Of a stretch of 64,000 nucleotides of DNA, positions 1 through 6,589 are shown piece after piece; position 1 is the first letter of the stretch, and every line of letters begins with the position of its first letter. The notes below the pieces were generated by a model. That model worked only from the letters and a program-made list of their open reading frames with translations. It searched no databases and was not told the origin of the DNA. This DNA comes from Enterovibrio calviensis DSM 14347 (GTDB lineage: Bacteria > Pseudomonadota > Gammaproteobacteria > Enterobacterales > Vibrionaceae), in contig NZ_JHZA01000018.1 of NCBI RefSeq assembly GCF_000621165.1, forward strand, positions 1 to 64,000, in the 5' to 3' direction. Both the position numbers and the translations under genes were made by a program.

Positions 1-97
1 GGACGTTTACTCGTGGCGCATTTTTACATAGAAACGCTGTGATTTAGGCGCTTCAATCAGTTTTGGCTAGTAAACGCCCGTTATTAGAACGTTATAT
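1..97 (+). repeat. attC site, left end outside window
   Basis: Right part of an integron recombination site of the most common type in this array. It shows the TTTACTCGTGGCGC arm, the pairing arm AGTAAACGCCCGTTATT and the R' heptamer GTTATAT at 91-97. Near-identical copies occur at 5044-5159, 5412-5527 and 10013-10124. The cassette that owned it lies upstream of the window. Confidence 0.9.
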
Positions 98-118
98 TTA
101 AGGTGATATAGGGGTTCT

Positions 119-838
119 ATGAAAGAAATAGCTAGACCAGACTTTATCCAGGATGAGAGTCATGCAAAAGCAATAGCTCGAAATTGGATACGAAATGGTG
201 AAATAATGCACCAAGAGAATTTACCAAATTTTTTGTCTGGATATAGAGCAAGGACTCGTAAAAATTTTTTCAAAATGATTGATTCATTTGAAGAGCTTTA
301 TGGAAACCTAATGGTCAATCGGAGGGACTCAAAAAACTCAAGAGGAAATTCATCTAAAAAACCGAAATATGTCGAGTTAGCCTTTTTTTCTGATCGTTTG
401 ACATTGGAGTACCACAAATCAAAGTTACTACCGATTGTTGTTATGCTCTTTGATACAAAAACTCTCACTTTTACTAATCCTGTGTGTGCTTTTAATCTAT
501 CGGAGCATTTGTTAGCAAGGCTCATTATGCGCAGTGAAGCTTCGGGTTTAAAAGATATAGCACACTGGGCTAGTAAACATTATTTGTTCATTATGGAAGG
601 CAAAGTTAATGGAACTTTACCCACAAAAGACTTCATACTATTGACTAAATGTTCATTTGTTCCATTCACATATATCCACTCTATTGATGAGAGTAATGGC
701 TTAGTTGCAAAAACATGGATTCCGAAATCTGAATGGAGTAATAGTATGGTAGAAAAATTAAAAATTTATCTCGAAGAAATAGACCGACTTCCTGATTGCA
801 ATGGGGTTATTATTGAAGATGATAGTTTCGGAATTTAA
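119..838 (+). CDS. Hypothetical cassette protein, 239 aa
   Basis: An AT-rich cassette gene I do not recognise. The start has a good ribosome site (AGGGG, 6-8 nt upstream), and the gene lies between one attC ending at 97 and the next starting at 841, so it fills one cassette. The product is soluble, with no signal peptide or membrane segment. It has a basic N-terminal third with a Lys/Ser/Asn-rich stretch near residues 70-82 and ends in an acidic tail (IIEDDSF). No catalytic motif is evident. It could be the effector or immunity part of a conflict system, as many orphan cassette genes are suspected to be, but nothing in the sequence shows this. Confidence 0.75.
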   Translation: MKEIARPDFIQDESHAKAIARNWIRNGEIMHQENLPNFLSGYRARTRKNFFKMIDSFEELYGNLMVNRRDSKNSRGNSSKKPKYVELAFFSDRLTLEYHKSKLLPIVVMLFDTKTLTFTNPVCAFNLSEHLLARLIMRSEASGLKDIAHWASKHYLFIMEGKVNGTLPTKDFILLTKCSFVPFTYIHSIDESNGLVAKTWIPKSEWSNSMVEKLKIYLEEIDRLPDCNGVIIEDDSFGI

Positions 839-1039
839 ATATAACAAAGCATTTAAGACGGATTCTCAACGCTTGGCGATTTCTGCTTAGCTTGGCTTCA
901 GTGCTAAATGTGGCAAGGTTTAAGCTTGGGTGGTCGCGTTGTTCACCACTTAATGCGGCTACATGGATCCCCCCGTACGTCAAACATCCGCAAGACATTC
1001 TGAGATATGTTATGGACTGCCGCTCTACATTCGGCCTTT

Positions 1040-1212
1040 ATCTGACTCTCGTCATGGCCCTGATGACATTGCGCGGTTGCAGTGCCTTATTCGTTAGAAG
1101 GCATCAAATGTGCCCGCCGCATTAACAGGCTCTCTGCAAATGGTCTTAACCTATTCTCATCAGCTGCGTCTGCAATGACCCGGTTGGGGTGTTTCTCTAC
1201 GTGACTTGGGTG
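1040..1212 (-). ncRNA. Candidate guide RNA (seek/bridge RNA) of the IS1111-type element
   Basis: Non-coding DNA immediately 3' of the transposase gene, where IS1111-type elements encode their target-choosing RNA. Read on the minus strand it contains TTAATGCGGC (1125-1116), identical to the attC bases left of the insertion (950-959). About 20 nt later comes TAACGAAT (1096-1089), complementary to ATTCGTTA at the right junction (2300-2307). The second segment sits in the loop of a TGCCTT/AAGGCA hairpin. Ends are not determined; the call rests on family knowledge plus these matches. Confidence 0.5.
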
Positions 1213-2235
1213 TTAGGCCGCGTAGTCTTGATATTCAGTTTGATTGTGTAATAACGCCCAGATAATTCGTGCGTTCTTAGCGGCGAGTGCGACAATCGCT
1301 CGGTTCATGCCTCGCCGTTCAAGTACATCTCGTCCCCAATTACTGAGCCTGTCCTGCTTCTCACCGATATTGGTGATTGCGGCTCGAGCACCGTGGACGA
1401 GTAATGTTCGTAGGTATTTGTCGCCATGTTTAGTGATCCGCCCAAGTCTGGGCTTACCACCGGTGGAATACTGTTTAGGGACTAACCCTAGCCAAGCGGC
1501 AAAGTCTCGACCTGAATCAAATTGTTCCCCTTTGCCGATAGTGGCGATAATTGCGGTAGCCGTTTGAGGGCCGATACCTCTTACTTTCATGATGCGCATA
1601 GCACTAGGACTCGCTTTTACCACAAGATCAAAGCTTTGCTCTGCTTCACTGATGCGCTGATTAAGCGTTTGAAGATGTTCGAAACAGTCAGCTAAGACCG
1701 CACGTGCAATGTCGGGCAAACCGTTTTCCGCCGCTTCAAGAATGAGTGGCACTTCACGATGAATAGCAGCGCGACCTGTGGGAAAAACAATACCGAACTC
1801 AGCCAGCAGAGCGCGAATACGGTTGATGAGAGCCGTGCGCTCTCGTACCCAGTGTTCACGCATTCGGTGAATGGACAAGATAGCTTGTCGCTCAGGCGAT
1901 TTAACGGGGACAAAGCGCGTATTGGGACGCTGAACCGCTTCACAGATAGCGATGGCATCGTTAAGGTCATTTTTGCCTTTGGTACGATACGGTCCCACAT
2001 ATTTCGCCGCCATAATGCGGGCATCATGACCGAGTTTAATGAACTCTCTCGCCCAATAATGCGCACCACTGCAAGCTTCGAGACCTATACGCATAGGTGG
2101 CATATTTGCTAATTTATACAGCAATTTAGCGCGAGACACCGATTTGTGAAGAGTGACTTTTCCTCGCTCATCGACAGCGTGCAATGAGAAGTGGTGTTTG
2201 GCGAGGTCAACACCGCAAAAGATTAAAGAAGACAT
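1213..2235 (-). CDS. IS110-family transposase, 340 aa
   Basis: DEDD-type recombinase of the IS110/IS1111 family. The N-terminal RuvC-like domain shows D10 (CGVDLAKHHF), E53 (GLEACSGAHYW) and D90/D93 (KGKNDLNDA). The C-terminal Transposase_20 domain shows VRGIGPQTATAIIA, AAWLGLVPKQ and TGGKPRLGRITKHGDKYLR. I chose the ATG at 2235 because GGAGG lies 5 nt upstream. A longer reading frame begins at 2301 inside the inverted repeat and is unlikely to be used. Full length for the family and no frame breaks, so probably active. It moves the element together with an element-encoded guide RNA. Confidence 0.92.
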   Translation of the reverse strand: MSSLIFCGVDLAKHHFSLHAVDERGKVTLHKSVSRAKLLYKLANMPPMRIGLEACSGAHYWAREFIKLGHDARIMAAKYVGPYRTKGKNDLNDAIAICEAVQRPNTRFVPVKSPERQAILSIHRMREHWVRERTALINRIRALLAEFGIVFPTGRAAIHREVPLILEAAENGLPDIARAVLADCFEHLQTLNQRISEAEQSFDLVVKASPSAMRIMKVRGIGPQTATAIIATIGKGEQFDSGRDFAAWLGLVPKQYSTGGKPRLGRITKHGDKYLRTLLVHGARAAITNIGEKQDRLSNWGRDVLERRGMNRAIVALAAKNARIIWALLHNQTEYQDYAA

Positions 2236-2341
2236 GGAACCTCCGGTTTTGAATATGGCACTTAAGTGTGGCAAATCCACATGAGGGGGGATCCATGTCA
2301 TTCGTTATGTGATAGGAGCTCCCATCAGAACTCCTAGTAAA

Positions 2342-2794
2342 TTACAGTCTTTTGATGAACGTAATTTTGTGGTCATTATCGTCGTAATAGTGTTCTATAG
2401 CCCCTTGTTGAGCATAGCCAATAGCACTATAAAACGATCTTGCTGTCTGAAAATCGTCTGTGCTTGAGGTTTCTACAATAAGAAGTCTTTGCCCTTGCTT
2501 GGTCAAAGTGCTTTCCATTAGTTGCATCAAGTCTCTACCGATTCCATTACGATGATGCTCAGGATCAACGAGCAACATTAGTACATTCCATGTTGCGTTG
2601 GTCATTTCCATTGGTACGCAGTACGCGACACCGGTCATTAGTTCGTCGTCAAATTTGCCGAACCAAATAGCTTCACTGGATTCACCTTCAAAAGTCTCAG
2701 CGATAAATGAAACTTCTTCTGCTTCAAACATTTGTGTCTTGTTCACAAGCTCAAGCATTTTTTCTTTATCAGCAAGCTGTAATTGTCTTAGCAT
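2342..2794 (-). CDS. GNAT-family N-acetyltransferase in a reversed cassette, 150 aa
   Basis: A complete GNAT protein: central strand NATWNVLMLLVDPEHH followed by the acetyl-CoA pyrophosphate loop HRNGIGRDLM (Q/R-x-x-G-x-G/A pattern) around residues 81-91, and a C-terminal ARSFYSAIGY motif. The acceptor substrate is unknown. The gene runs against the array, between the split attC (right end 2310) and the attC at 2849-2972. An upstream cassette promoter could not express it, so it should carry its own promoter to the right of its start. It is one of three GNAT genes in this array. Confidence 0.88.
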   Translation of the reverse strand: MLRQLQLADKEKMLELVNKTQMFEAEEVSFIAETFEGESSEAIWFGKFDDELMTGVAYCVPMEMTNATWNVLMLLVDPEHHRNGIGRDLMQLMESTLTKQGQRLLIVETSSTDDFQTARSFYSAIGYAQQGAIEHYYDDNDHKITFIKRL

Positions 2795-2848
2795 AAGTAC
2801 TCATATGTGTTTGTTTTCCATCAGTATATACGATGTGGAAAGTATCAC

Positions 2849-2972
2849 ATAACAAACAATTTAAGCAGATTCGCAACGCTTGGCATTCTCGGTTTGAATC
2901 GGCTTTAGTGATTACGGTGCAATGTGTTAGGTCGGGTGGCAGCGTTGCTCACTACTTAATTGGGCGTTATCC
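2849..2972 (+). repeat. attC site, VCR-like type
   Basis: 124 bp from ATAACAAAC to the R' heptamer GTTATCC at 2966-2972. It has the CGCAACGCTTGGC arm and the paired right arm. Closes the reversed GNAT cassette. Confidence 0.88.
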
Positions 2973-3098
2973 CGTGTTCATAATGAATGTACTTTGCTTC
3001 GAGGTTTGGATAACTGAACCTGCTTTTCATAGAAATGCTCTGATTCGGGCGTTTCAATCAGTTTGGGTTAGTAAACGCCCGTTATTCGAACGTTATAT
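2973..3098 (+). repeat. ORF-less mini-cassette with half an attC
   Basis: About 126 bp without an ORF. The first 60 bp match the start of the ORF-less cassette at 4785. At the shared CATAG (3028-3032) it switches to the right half of a common-type attC, ending GTTATAT at 3092-3098. The left half of the site is missing, so it should not fold into a proper recombination hairpin. Confidence 0.75.
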
Positions 3099-3133
3099 GT
3101 TTTCAATCTAATTACATCAAACTTGGAGTTGAG

Positions 3134-3421
3134 ATGACCAATTGTCCACATTGCAAAAAACGTTGTAACCCTATAAGGTTCCTTTTGGTAACAAAGTGGT
3201 CACCATATAAGTGTCCTAATTGTAAAGGTAAATCCCACTTCTCAACTTATAGCTCTTCGGTTCTTGGTGGAGTACTTGGATTTCTTGGTTATGTTATATA
3301 CACATATTTGTTCTCAACTTTTGATAATCCTTGGTACTTAAATTTCCTTATGACGGTACTGCCGTTGACTAGTATTGCAATATTACTACAGTGGTATTTT
3401 TCAGAATTAAAAGCCGAGTAA
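3134..3421 (+). CDS. Zinc-ribbon two-TM small protein, 95 aa
   Basis: The N-terminus carries two CxxC knuckles, NCPHCKKRC (about residues 3-10) and KCPNCKGK (about 28-34), which together look like a zinc ribbon. Two hydrophobic helices follow, near residues 43-63 (VLGGVLGFLGYVIYTYLF) and 70-88. Similar zinc-ribbon/TM proteins are frequent in Vibrio cassettes, but the function is unknown. GGAG 5-6 nt upstream supports the start. The gene fills its cassette, with its attC beginning 8 nt after the stop. Confidence 0.78.
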   Translation: MTNCPHCKKRCNPIRFLLVTKWSPYKCPNCKGKSHFSTYSSSVLGGVLGFLGYVIYTYLFSTFDNPWYLNFLMTVLPLTSIAILLQWYFSELKAE

Positions 3422-3428
3422 TCAACAT

Positions 3429-3526
3429 ATAACAAGGCACTTAAACGGAACTAAAACAGTGGGTTACGTTCCGCTTCGCTCCACAGTATAACCCACCATT
3501 TTAGTCCGCTTAGTGCGGCGTTATGT
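3429..3526 (+). repeat. attC site, distinct short type
   Basis: 98 bp from ATAACAAGG to R' GTTATGT (3520-3526). The arms GTGGGTTA and TAACCCAC flank a central GCTTCGC-containing segment, giving a long near-perfect hairpin. Its sequence differs from the common type, so this cassette probably came from another array. Confidence 0.85.
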
Positions 3527-3538
3527 GACTGGTGGGTT

Positions 3539-3901
3539 ATGAAATACAAAAACATTAAGTCAGCGATACATAACTTCGGACATAGTTACATAAGCTATGA
3601 AAACTATGTTGACGGTGACTTTGTTTTATATGAGTTAACTAGTATTCATAGGAAAGGGTACGACATATCAATTGATTGGCTCAATGGGCATTTCGAGCCA
3701 TACCAGCTTTGCAGCGAAAGAATTGAGAAATCTATCGGCTATTGGTTCGCCGGTCTAAGTAAGCATCTTATAAATCAGAACGTTAAGCTCGAATCATTAA
3801 CAGCACTGCATTTTCAATGGCCTGCAAAACAAGGACCTTTTATTTTGGCAGTTGATGATCGTGGTGTAGAGCACAAAAAGGAAATTGAGTATCCGAGATG
3901 A
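3539..3901 (+). CDS. Hypothetical cassette protein, 120 aa
   Basis: Soluble protein of unknown family, rich in Tyr, His and Ile, with no signal peptide, membrane segment or recognised catalytic motif. The start follows R' GTTATGT by 12 nt, with a GGTGGG ribosome site. The stop falls just before the next attC at 3907. Its size and composition resemble immunity proteins of toxin systems, but no toxin partner is beside it, so I leave the function open. Confidence 0.7.
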   Translation: MKYKNIKSAIHNFGHSYISYENYVDGDFVLYELTSIHRKGYDISIDWLNGHFEPYQLCSERIEKSIGYWFAGLSKHLINQNVKLESLTALHFQWPAKQGPFILAVDDRGVEHKKEIEYPR

Positions 3902-3906
3902 TTTAC

Positions 3907-4026
3907 ATAACAAGGCAATAAACGTGGACGCTTTGCCACTGCGGCAGTTTTTAAAAGTTTAGTGTATACAAAGGATTAAAGCAGTTTTGGGCGGTTTGGT
4001 AAGCGCCCGTTATTGCGACGTTATAC
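3907..4026 (+). repeat. attC site
   Basis: 120 bp, ATAACAAGG to R' GTTATAC (4020-4026). It combines an atypical left arm (GTGGACGCTTTGCCACTG) with the common AGCGCCCGTTATT right arm. Confidence 0.85.
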
Positions 4027-4195
4027 GTCAAAACGAACCACTGTTCATCCATCCAGTATTTGTAGGTAAGGTGTATAATACCGAAGCACGCCGTTTTGGG
4101 GTATTTCTCCAAACACAATTTTTAAAAATCGGTTAAAGTGATTATGAATTAGTGCATTACAAATTATTACATTCATACGTACTGTTATTATTGGA

Positions 4196-4225
4196 CAAAA
4201 TGGGGTGTTTAAACACCCCATTTTG
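4196..4225. promoter_or_regulatory. Perfect 30-bp palindrome before the GNAT cassette gene
   Basis: Arm CAAAATGGGGTGTTT is followed directly by its exact reverse complement, with a GTTTAAAC centre. It lies 36 bp upstream of the likely GNAT start, in a cassette with about 230 bp of leader. It could be an operator, a cruciform or an RNA hairpin. It lacks the T-run of a terminator. Confidence 0.6.
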
Positions 4226-4261
4226 GGGTTGAATACACTGTTATGTGACAAGGAGGTCACA

Positions 4262-4678
4262 CTGAAGATTGAGTATAAGGTTAATCAGCAAATTTCTGCT
4301 GAACTATTTATTGACCTGCTTAAGCGAACGACTCTTGGAGAACGTCGCCCAGTAGAAAATACCAACTGTATTAGAGGGATGCTGGATAATAGCAATCTCA
4401 TCGTCACTGCTTGGGATAGTAGTAAGCTGGTAGGTGTTGCCCGTTCAGTTACAGATTTCCATTATTGTTGCTATTTATCAGATCTAGCGGTTGATGAAAA
4501 ATATCAAATGTTAGGTATTGGGAAGCAGTTACAGATTCAAACTCAAGCGCAAATACAGTCTACTTGCAAACTGTTCCTAATCGCCGCACCAACAGCCAAT
4601 GAATATTACGAGCAGCTTGGTTACACAAGAAATGAGCGTTGCTGGGTGCTCGATCGTGGTCGAAAAATCATTACATAA
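4262..4678 (+). CDS. GNAT-family N-acetyltransferase with probable CTG start, 138 aa
   Basis: GNAT fold with LSDLAVDEKYQMLGIGKQL as the acetyl-CoA binding strand and loop (Q-x-x-G-I-G-K) and EYYEQLGYTR as the C-terminal motif. The substrate is unknown. The reading frame extends up to an ATG at 4205, but that ATG is inside the 30-bp palindrome and lacks a ribosome site. A strong AAGGAGG at 4250-4256 sits 5 nt before an in-frame CTG at 4262, and from there the protein begins with the usual KIEYKV strand. I therefore place the start at CTG, a rare initiator. The stop overlaps the beginning of the cassette's attC. Confidence 0.8.
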   Translation: MKIEYKVNQQISAELFIDLLKRTTLGERRPVENTNCIRGMLDNSNLIVTAWDSSKLVGVARSVTDFHYCCYLSDLAVDEKYQMLGIGKQLQIQTQAQIQSTCKLFLIAAPTANEYYEQLGYTRNERCWVLDRGRKIIT

Positions 4679-4784
4679 CAAGAGCATGAACGGGACGTTT
4701 ACTCGTGGCGCATTTTTCAAAAACGGTGATTTAGCCGTTTCAATCAATTTGTGCTAGTAAACGCCCATTATGCTGACGTTATCC
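4675..4784 (+). repeat. attC site, common type
   Basis: 110 bp, ATAACAAGA to R' GTTATCC (4778-4784). It has the TTTACTCGTGGCGC and AGTAAACGCCC arms; the centre is slightly shorter than in the other copies. Confidence 0.88.
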
Positions 4785-5043
4785 CGTGTTCACAATGAAT
4801 GTACTTTGCTTCGAGGTTTGGCGGGCTAAACTTGCTTTTCATAGCTGGTGATTTGTATCTAGTTTGATCGTGATTGAAGCTTCATCGGTTTGTGTCCAGA
4901 GTCGAAACGGTCACTGAGGAATTTGAATTCAAAGCAAAGCTGTTATTTCTTTGTTGTTTAAACAAGCAATTGTATCGACGTCTCGTGCAGTGATTTGTTT
5001 CTAGAGCGGGTTGGCGGCAAGCCGCGGAAGTGCGGAGCAAGGG
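4785..5043 (+). other. ORF-less integron cassette body
   Basis: About 260 bp between two attC sites with no credible ORF on either strand. Its first 60 bp recur in the mini-cassette at 2973. Its last 33 bp (5011-5043, TTGGCGGCAAGCCGCGG plus a short tail) recur at the end of the next cassette. The GGCGGC/GCCGC segment can form a short hairpin. It may encode a small RNA or carry promoter or terminator functions, but the sequence does not decide this. Confidence 0.6.
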
Positions 5044-5159
5044 TTAACAAGCAAATCAACGCGGACGTTTACTCGTGGCGCATTTTTACATAGAAACGCT
5101 GTGATTTAGGCTTTTCAAACAGTTTGGGCTAGTAAACGCCCGTTATTCGAACGTTATCC
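5044..5159 (+). repeat. attC site, common type
   Basis: 116 bp, TTAACAAGC to R' GTTATCC (5153-5159). Nearly identical to the site at 5412. Confidence 0.9.
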
Positions 5160-5411
5160 GTCAGTTCTTTCCGTGTTTAGAATGCGATGTTTGGCTAGCT
5201 AGTCCCTCACTTTGTCGCAGGCTGTATAATCTCAAAACCCTCCTCAAACCAATCCCATATTTGATGCAAAACCATGCGGAGATCTTTGCTAAGTTGAATT
5301 TAATGTCCTTGGTTTTATTGAATGGTTTTATCTTTAGGGGCGAAGTTGCATTCACAAAACGGAGCGTTCTTTGGGTGTTGGCGGCGAAGCCGGGAAAGTG
5401 CGGAGCAAGGG
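5160..5411 (+). other. Second ORF-less integron cassette body
   Basis: About 250 bp. Short frames on both strands run through the attC or lack ribosome sites, so I do not call them genes. The last 34 bp (5378-5411) repeat the TTGGCGGCGAAGCCGGG...GCGGAGCAAGGG module seen at 5011-5043, just before the attC. Confidence 0.6.
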
Positions 5412-5527
5412 CTAACAAGCAAATCAACGCGGACGTTTACTCGTGGCGCATTTTCACATAGAAATGCTGTGATTTAGGCGCTTCAATCAGTTTGGGCTAG
5501 TAAACGCCCGTTATTAGAACGATATGC
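5412..5527 (+). repeat. attC site with altered R' triplet
   Basis: Common type, CTAACAAGC onward, but the R' heptamer at 5521-5527 reads GATATGC. The otherwise constant GTT is GAT. That triplet contains the integrase cleavage point, so this junction may recombine poorly. Confidence 0.85.
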
Positions 5528-5557
5528 GTACTACTCAATCAGACAATGGATCTGTAA

Positions 5558-5986
5558 ATGAGCACGAGACAAATACATGTTTTTATTAGCCATGCCTGAT
5601 CTTATTCCAATCACTACGACACGCTAGCTGATTGGGTCTTTAACCATAATTGGAGTGTTGGTCAGGCGTCCTTAGACTTGCGTGATTATTCAGTACCTAA
5701 GAATGATCCTATACACAATGCTAATAATGACACACAACTTCGTCAGGCTCTCGATAATCAAATTTCTAGAGGCCACGTAATTGTCATTCCGACAGGAATG
5801 TATGCTAACTACAGCAAGTGGATTCAAAAAGAGATTGATGGTGCGGTGGCCTATGGCAAACCAATACTTGCTGTAAACCCTTGGGGAGCACAGCGTACCT
5901 CTAGCGTTGTTGGGCAAGCGGCAAGTAAAACTGTGGGTTGGAATAAAGAAGTCGTTGTTGGTGGTATTTGGGAGCTATTTAAATGA
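5558..5986 (+). pseudogene. TIR-like domain gene (ThsB/DUF1863 type) with in-frame TGA
   Basis: From ATG 5558 the frame reads MSTRQIHVFISHA, then TGA (5597-5599), then SYSNHYDTLADWV, and stays open to 5986. The pattern HVFISHA-W-xYSxHYD is the usual N-terminus of MTH538-type TIR domains, so TGA replaces the conserved Trp codon TGG at position 14. The rest is intact: RDYSVPKNDPIH, the YSKWIQKEID segment holding the likely catalytic Glu92, and KPILAVNPWG with ERTS-like QRTSSVVG. Such TIR proteins process NAD or make nucleotide signals, as ThsB does in Thoeris. It sits 9 nt before a SLATT gene in the same cassette. A sequencing error, a natural null or readthrough are all possible. Confidence 0.82.
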
Positions 5987-5995
5987 GGTAAAACT

Positions 5996-6457
5996 ATGGA
6001 TGAAAGCGCATATTTAAAAGATCGAGTTGATGACCAAATCAACTGGTATGGCACTAAAAGTAAGTCGAACCAAAGGTGGTTTAAATATTTAAGGGTCGTT
6101 GAAATAGTAAGTGCAGCGATTATTCCTTTTATTGCTGGTTATAGCAAATCAATTCCTTACGGTACGGTTGTTATTGGCTTGTTTGGGGTTGTAATTGCCA
6201 TTTGTGCAGGGTTGGCTGCACTCAATAAGTACCAAGAAAACTGGCTAATGTATCGAACTACTTGCGAAACATTGCGCCATGAGAAGTATTTATTCATGAC
6301 GGCAACTAAGCCTTATGATGGTGATGATGCTTTCGGTCACTTCGTAACTCGTGTAGAAAGTTTGATTTCCAAAGAAAATACACAGTGGGCTCGCGCCGCC
6401 AAAGAGAAATCACATAACAAGCAAAGCAACCGGACCACGCTAACGCGTGCTCTGTGA
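5996..6457 (+). CDS. SLATT/DUF4231-type membrane protein, 153 aa
   Basis: Two membrane helices near residues 34-51 (VEIVSAAIIPFIAGYS) and 56-76 (TVVIGLFGVVIAICAGLAAL) are followed by a cytosolic helix with YQENWLMYRTTCETLRHEKYLF, the signature of DUF4231/SLATT proteins. SLATT proteins are predicted pore-forming effectors that open when a partner enzyme makes a nucleotide signal. TIR domains are among their known partners, which fits the adjacent TIR gene. GAGG lies 8 nt before the ATG. The stop lies inside the following attC, so the last 12 or so residues are encoded by attC sequence. Confidence 0.85.
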   Translation: MDESAYLKDRVDDQINWYGTKSKSNQRWFKYLRVVEIVSAAIIPFIAGYSKSIPYGTVVIGLFGVVIAICAGLAALNKYQENWLMYRTTCETLRHEKYLFMTATKPYDGDDAFGHFVTRVESLISKENTQWARAAKEKSHNKQSNRTTLTRAL

Positions 6458-6471
6458 TTTGGGCATTATCC
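6413..6471 (+). repeat. Short attC site with altered R' triplet
   Basis: About 59 bp, ATAACAAGC to ATTATCC (6465-6471). The constant GTT of R' is ATT. It is much shorter than other sites in the array, and the coding frame of the SLATT gene ends within it. Confidence 0.65.
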
Positions 6472-6589
6472 GTAAATACCTAATTTCAATTGAAATTGGA
6501 CATACCCCATATAAGACCAAGTTGTATCTACAAACAAAGAAGAAAGGCAACTAGTTAGTGGCGAATAGTAACATGACAGGTTTTTTTCA

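Larger units (their letters stand above)
960..2303 (-). mobile_element. IS110-family (IS1111-type) insertion sequence in an attC
   Basis: About 1.34 kb with a transposase on the minus strand. Perfect 14-bp inverted repeats ACATGGATCCCCCC (961-974) and GGGGGGATCCATGT (2285-2298) lie a few bases inside the junctions. Such subterminal repeats are typical of the IS1111 subgroup, which has members known to target attC sites. There is no target duplication, as expected. The 250 bp 3' of the transposase gene is non-coding and carries guide-like segments. Exact tips are uncertain by 1-3 bases. Confidence 0.85.
841..2310 (+). repeat. attC site split by an IS110/IS1111 element
   Basis: A VCR-like attC of about 127 bp. 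The left part is at 841-959, starting ATAACAAAG. The right end is at 2304-2310 (GTTATGT). The IS lies between the last GGC of the arm and the R' heptamer. The closely related uninterrupted site at 2849-2972 shows the expected joint (GGGCGTTAT). Confidence 0.85.

Noticed and set aside
4045-4260. 71-aa minus-strand frame before the GNAT cassette gene
   Set aside because: It overlaps the palindrome and the GNAT ribosome site and ends in attC-proximal sequence; open by chance.
5161-5427. 88-aa minus-strand frame in an ORF-less cassette
   Set aside because: It runs out of the attC arm, has no ribosome site and an unlikely composition; the cassette is better read as non-coding.
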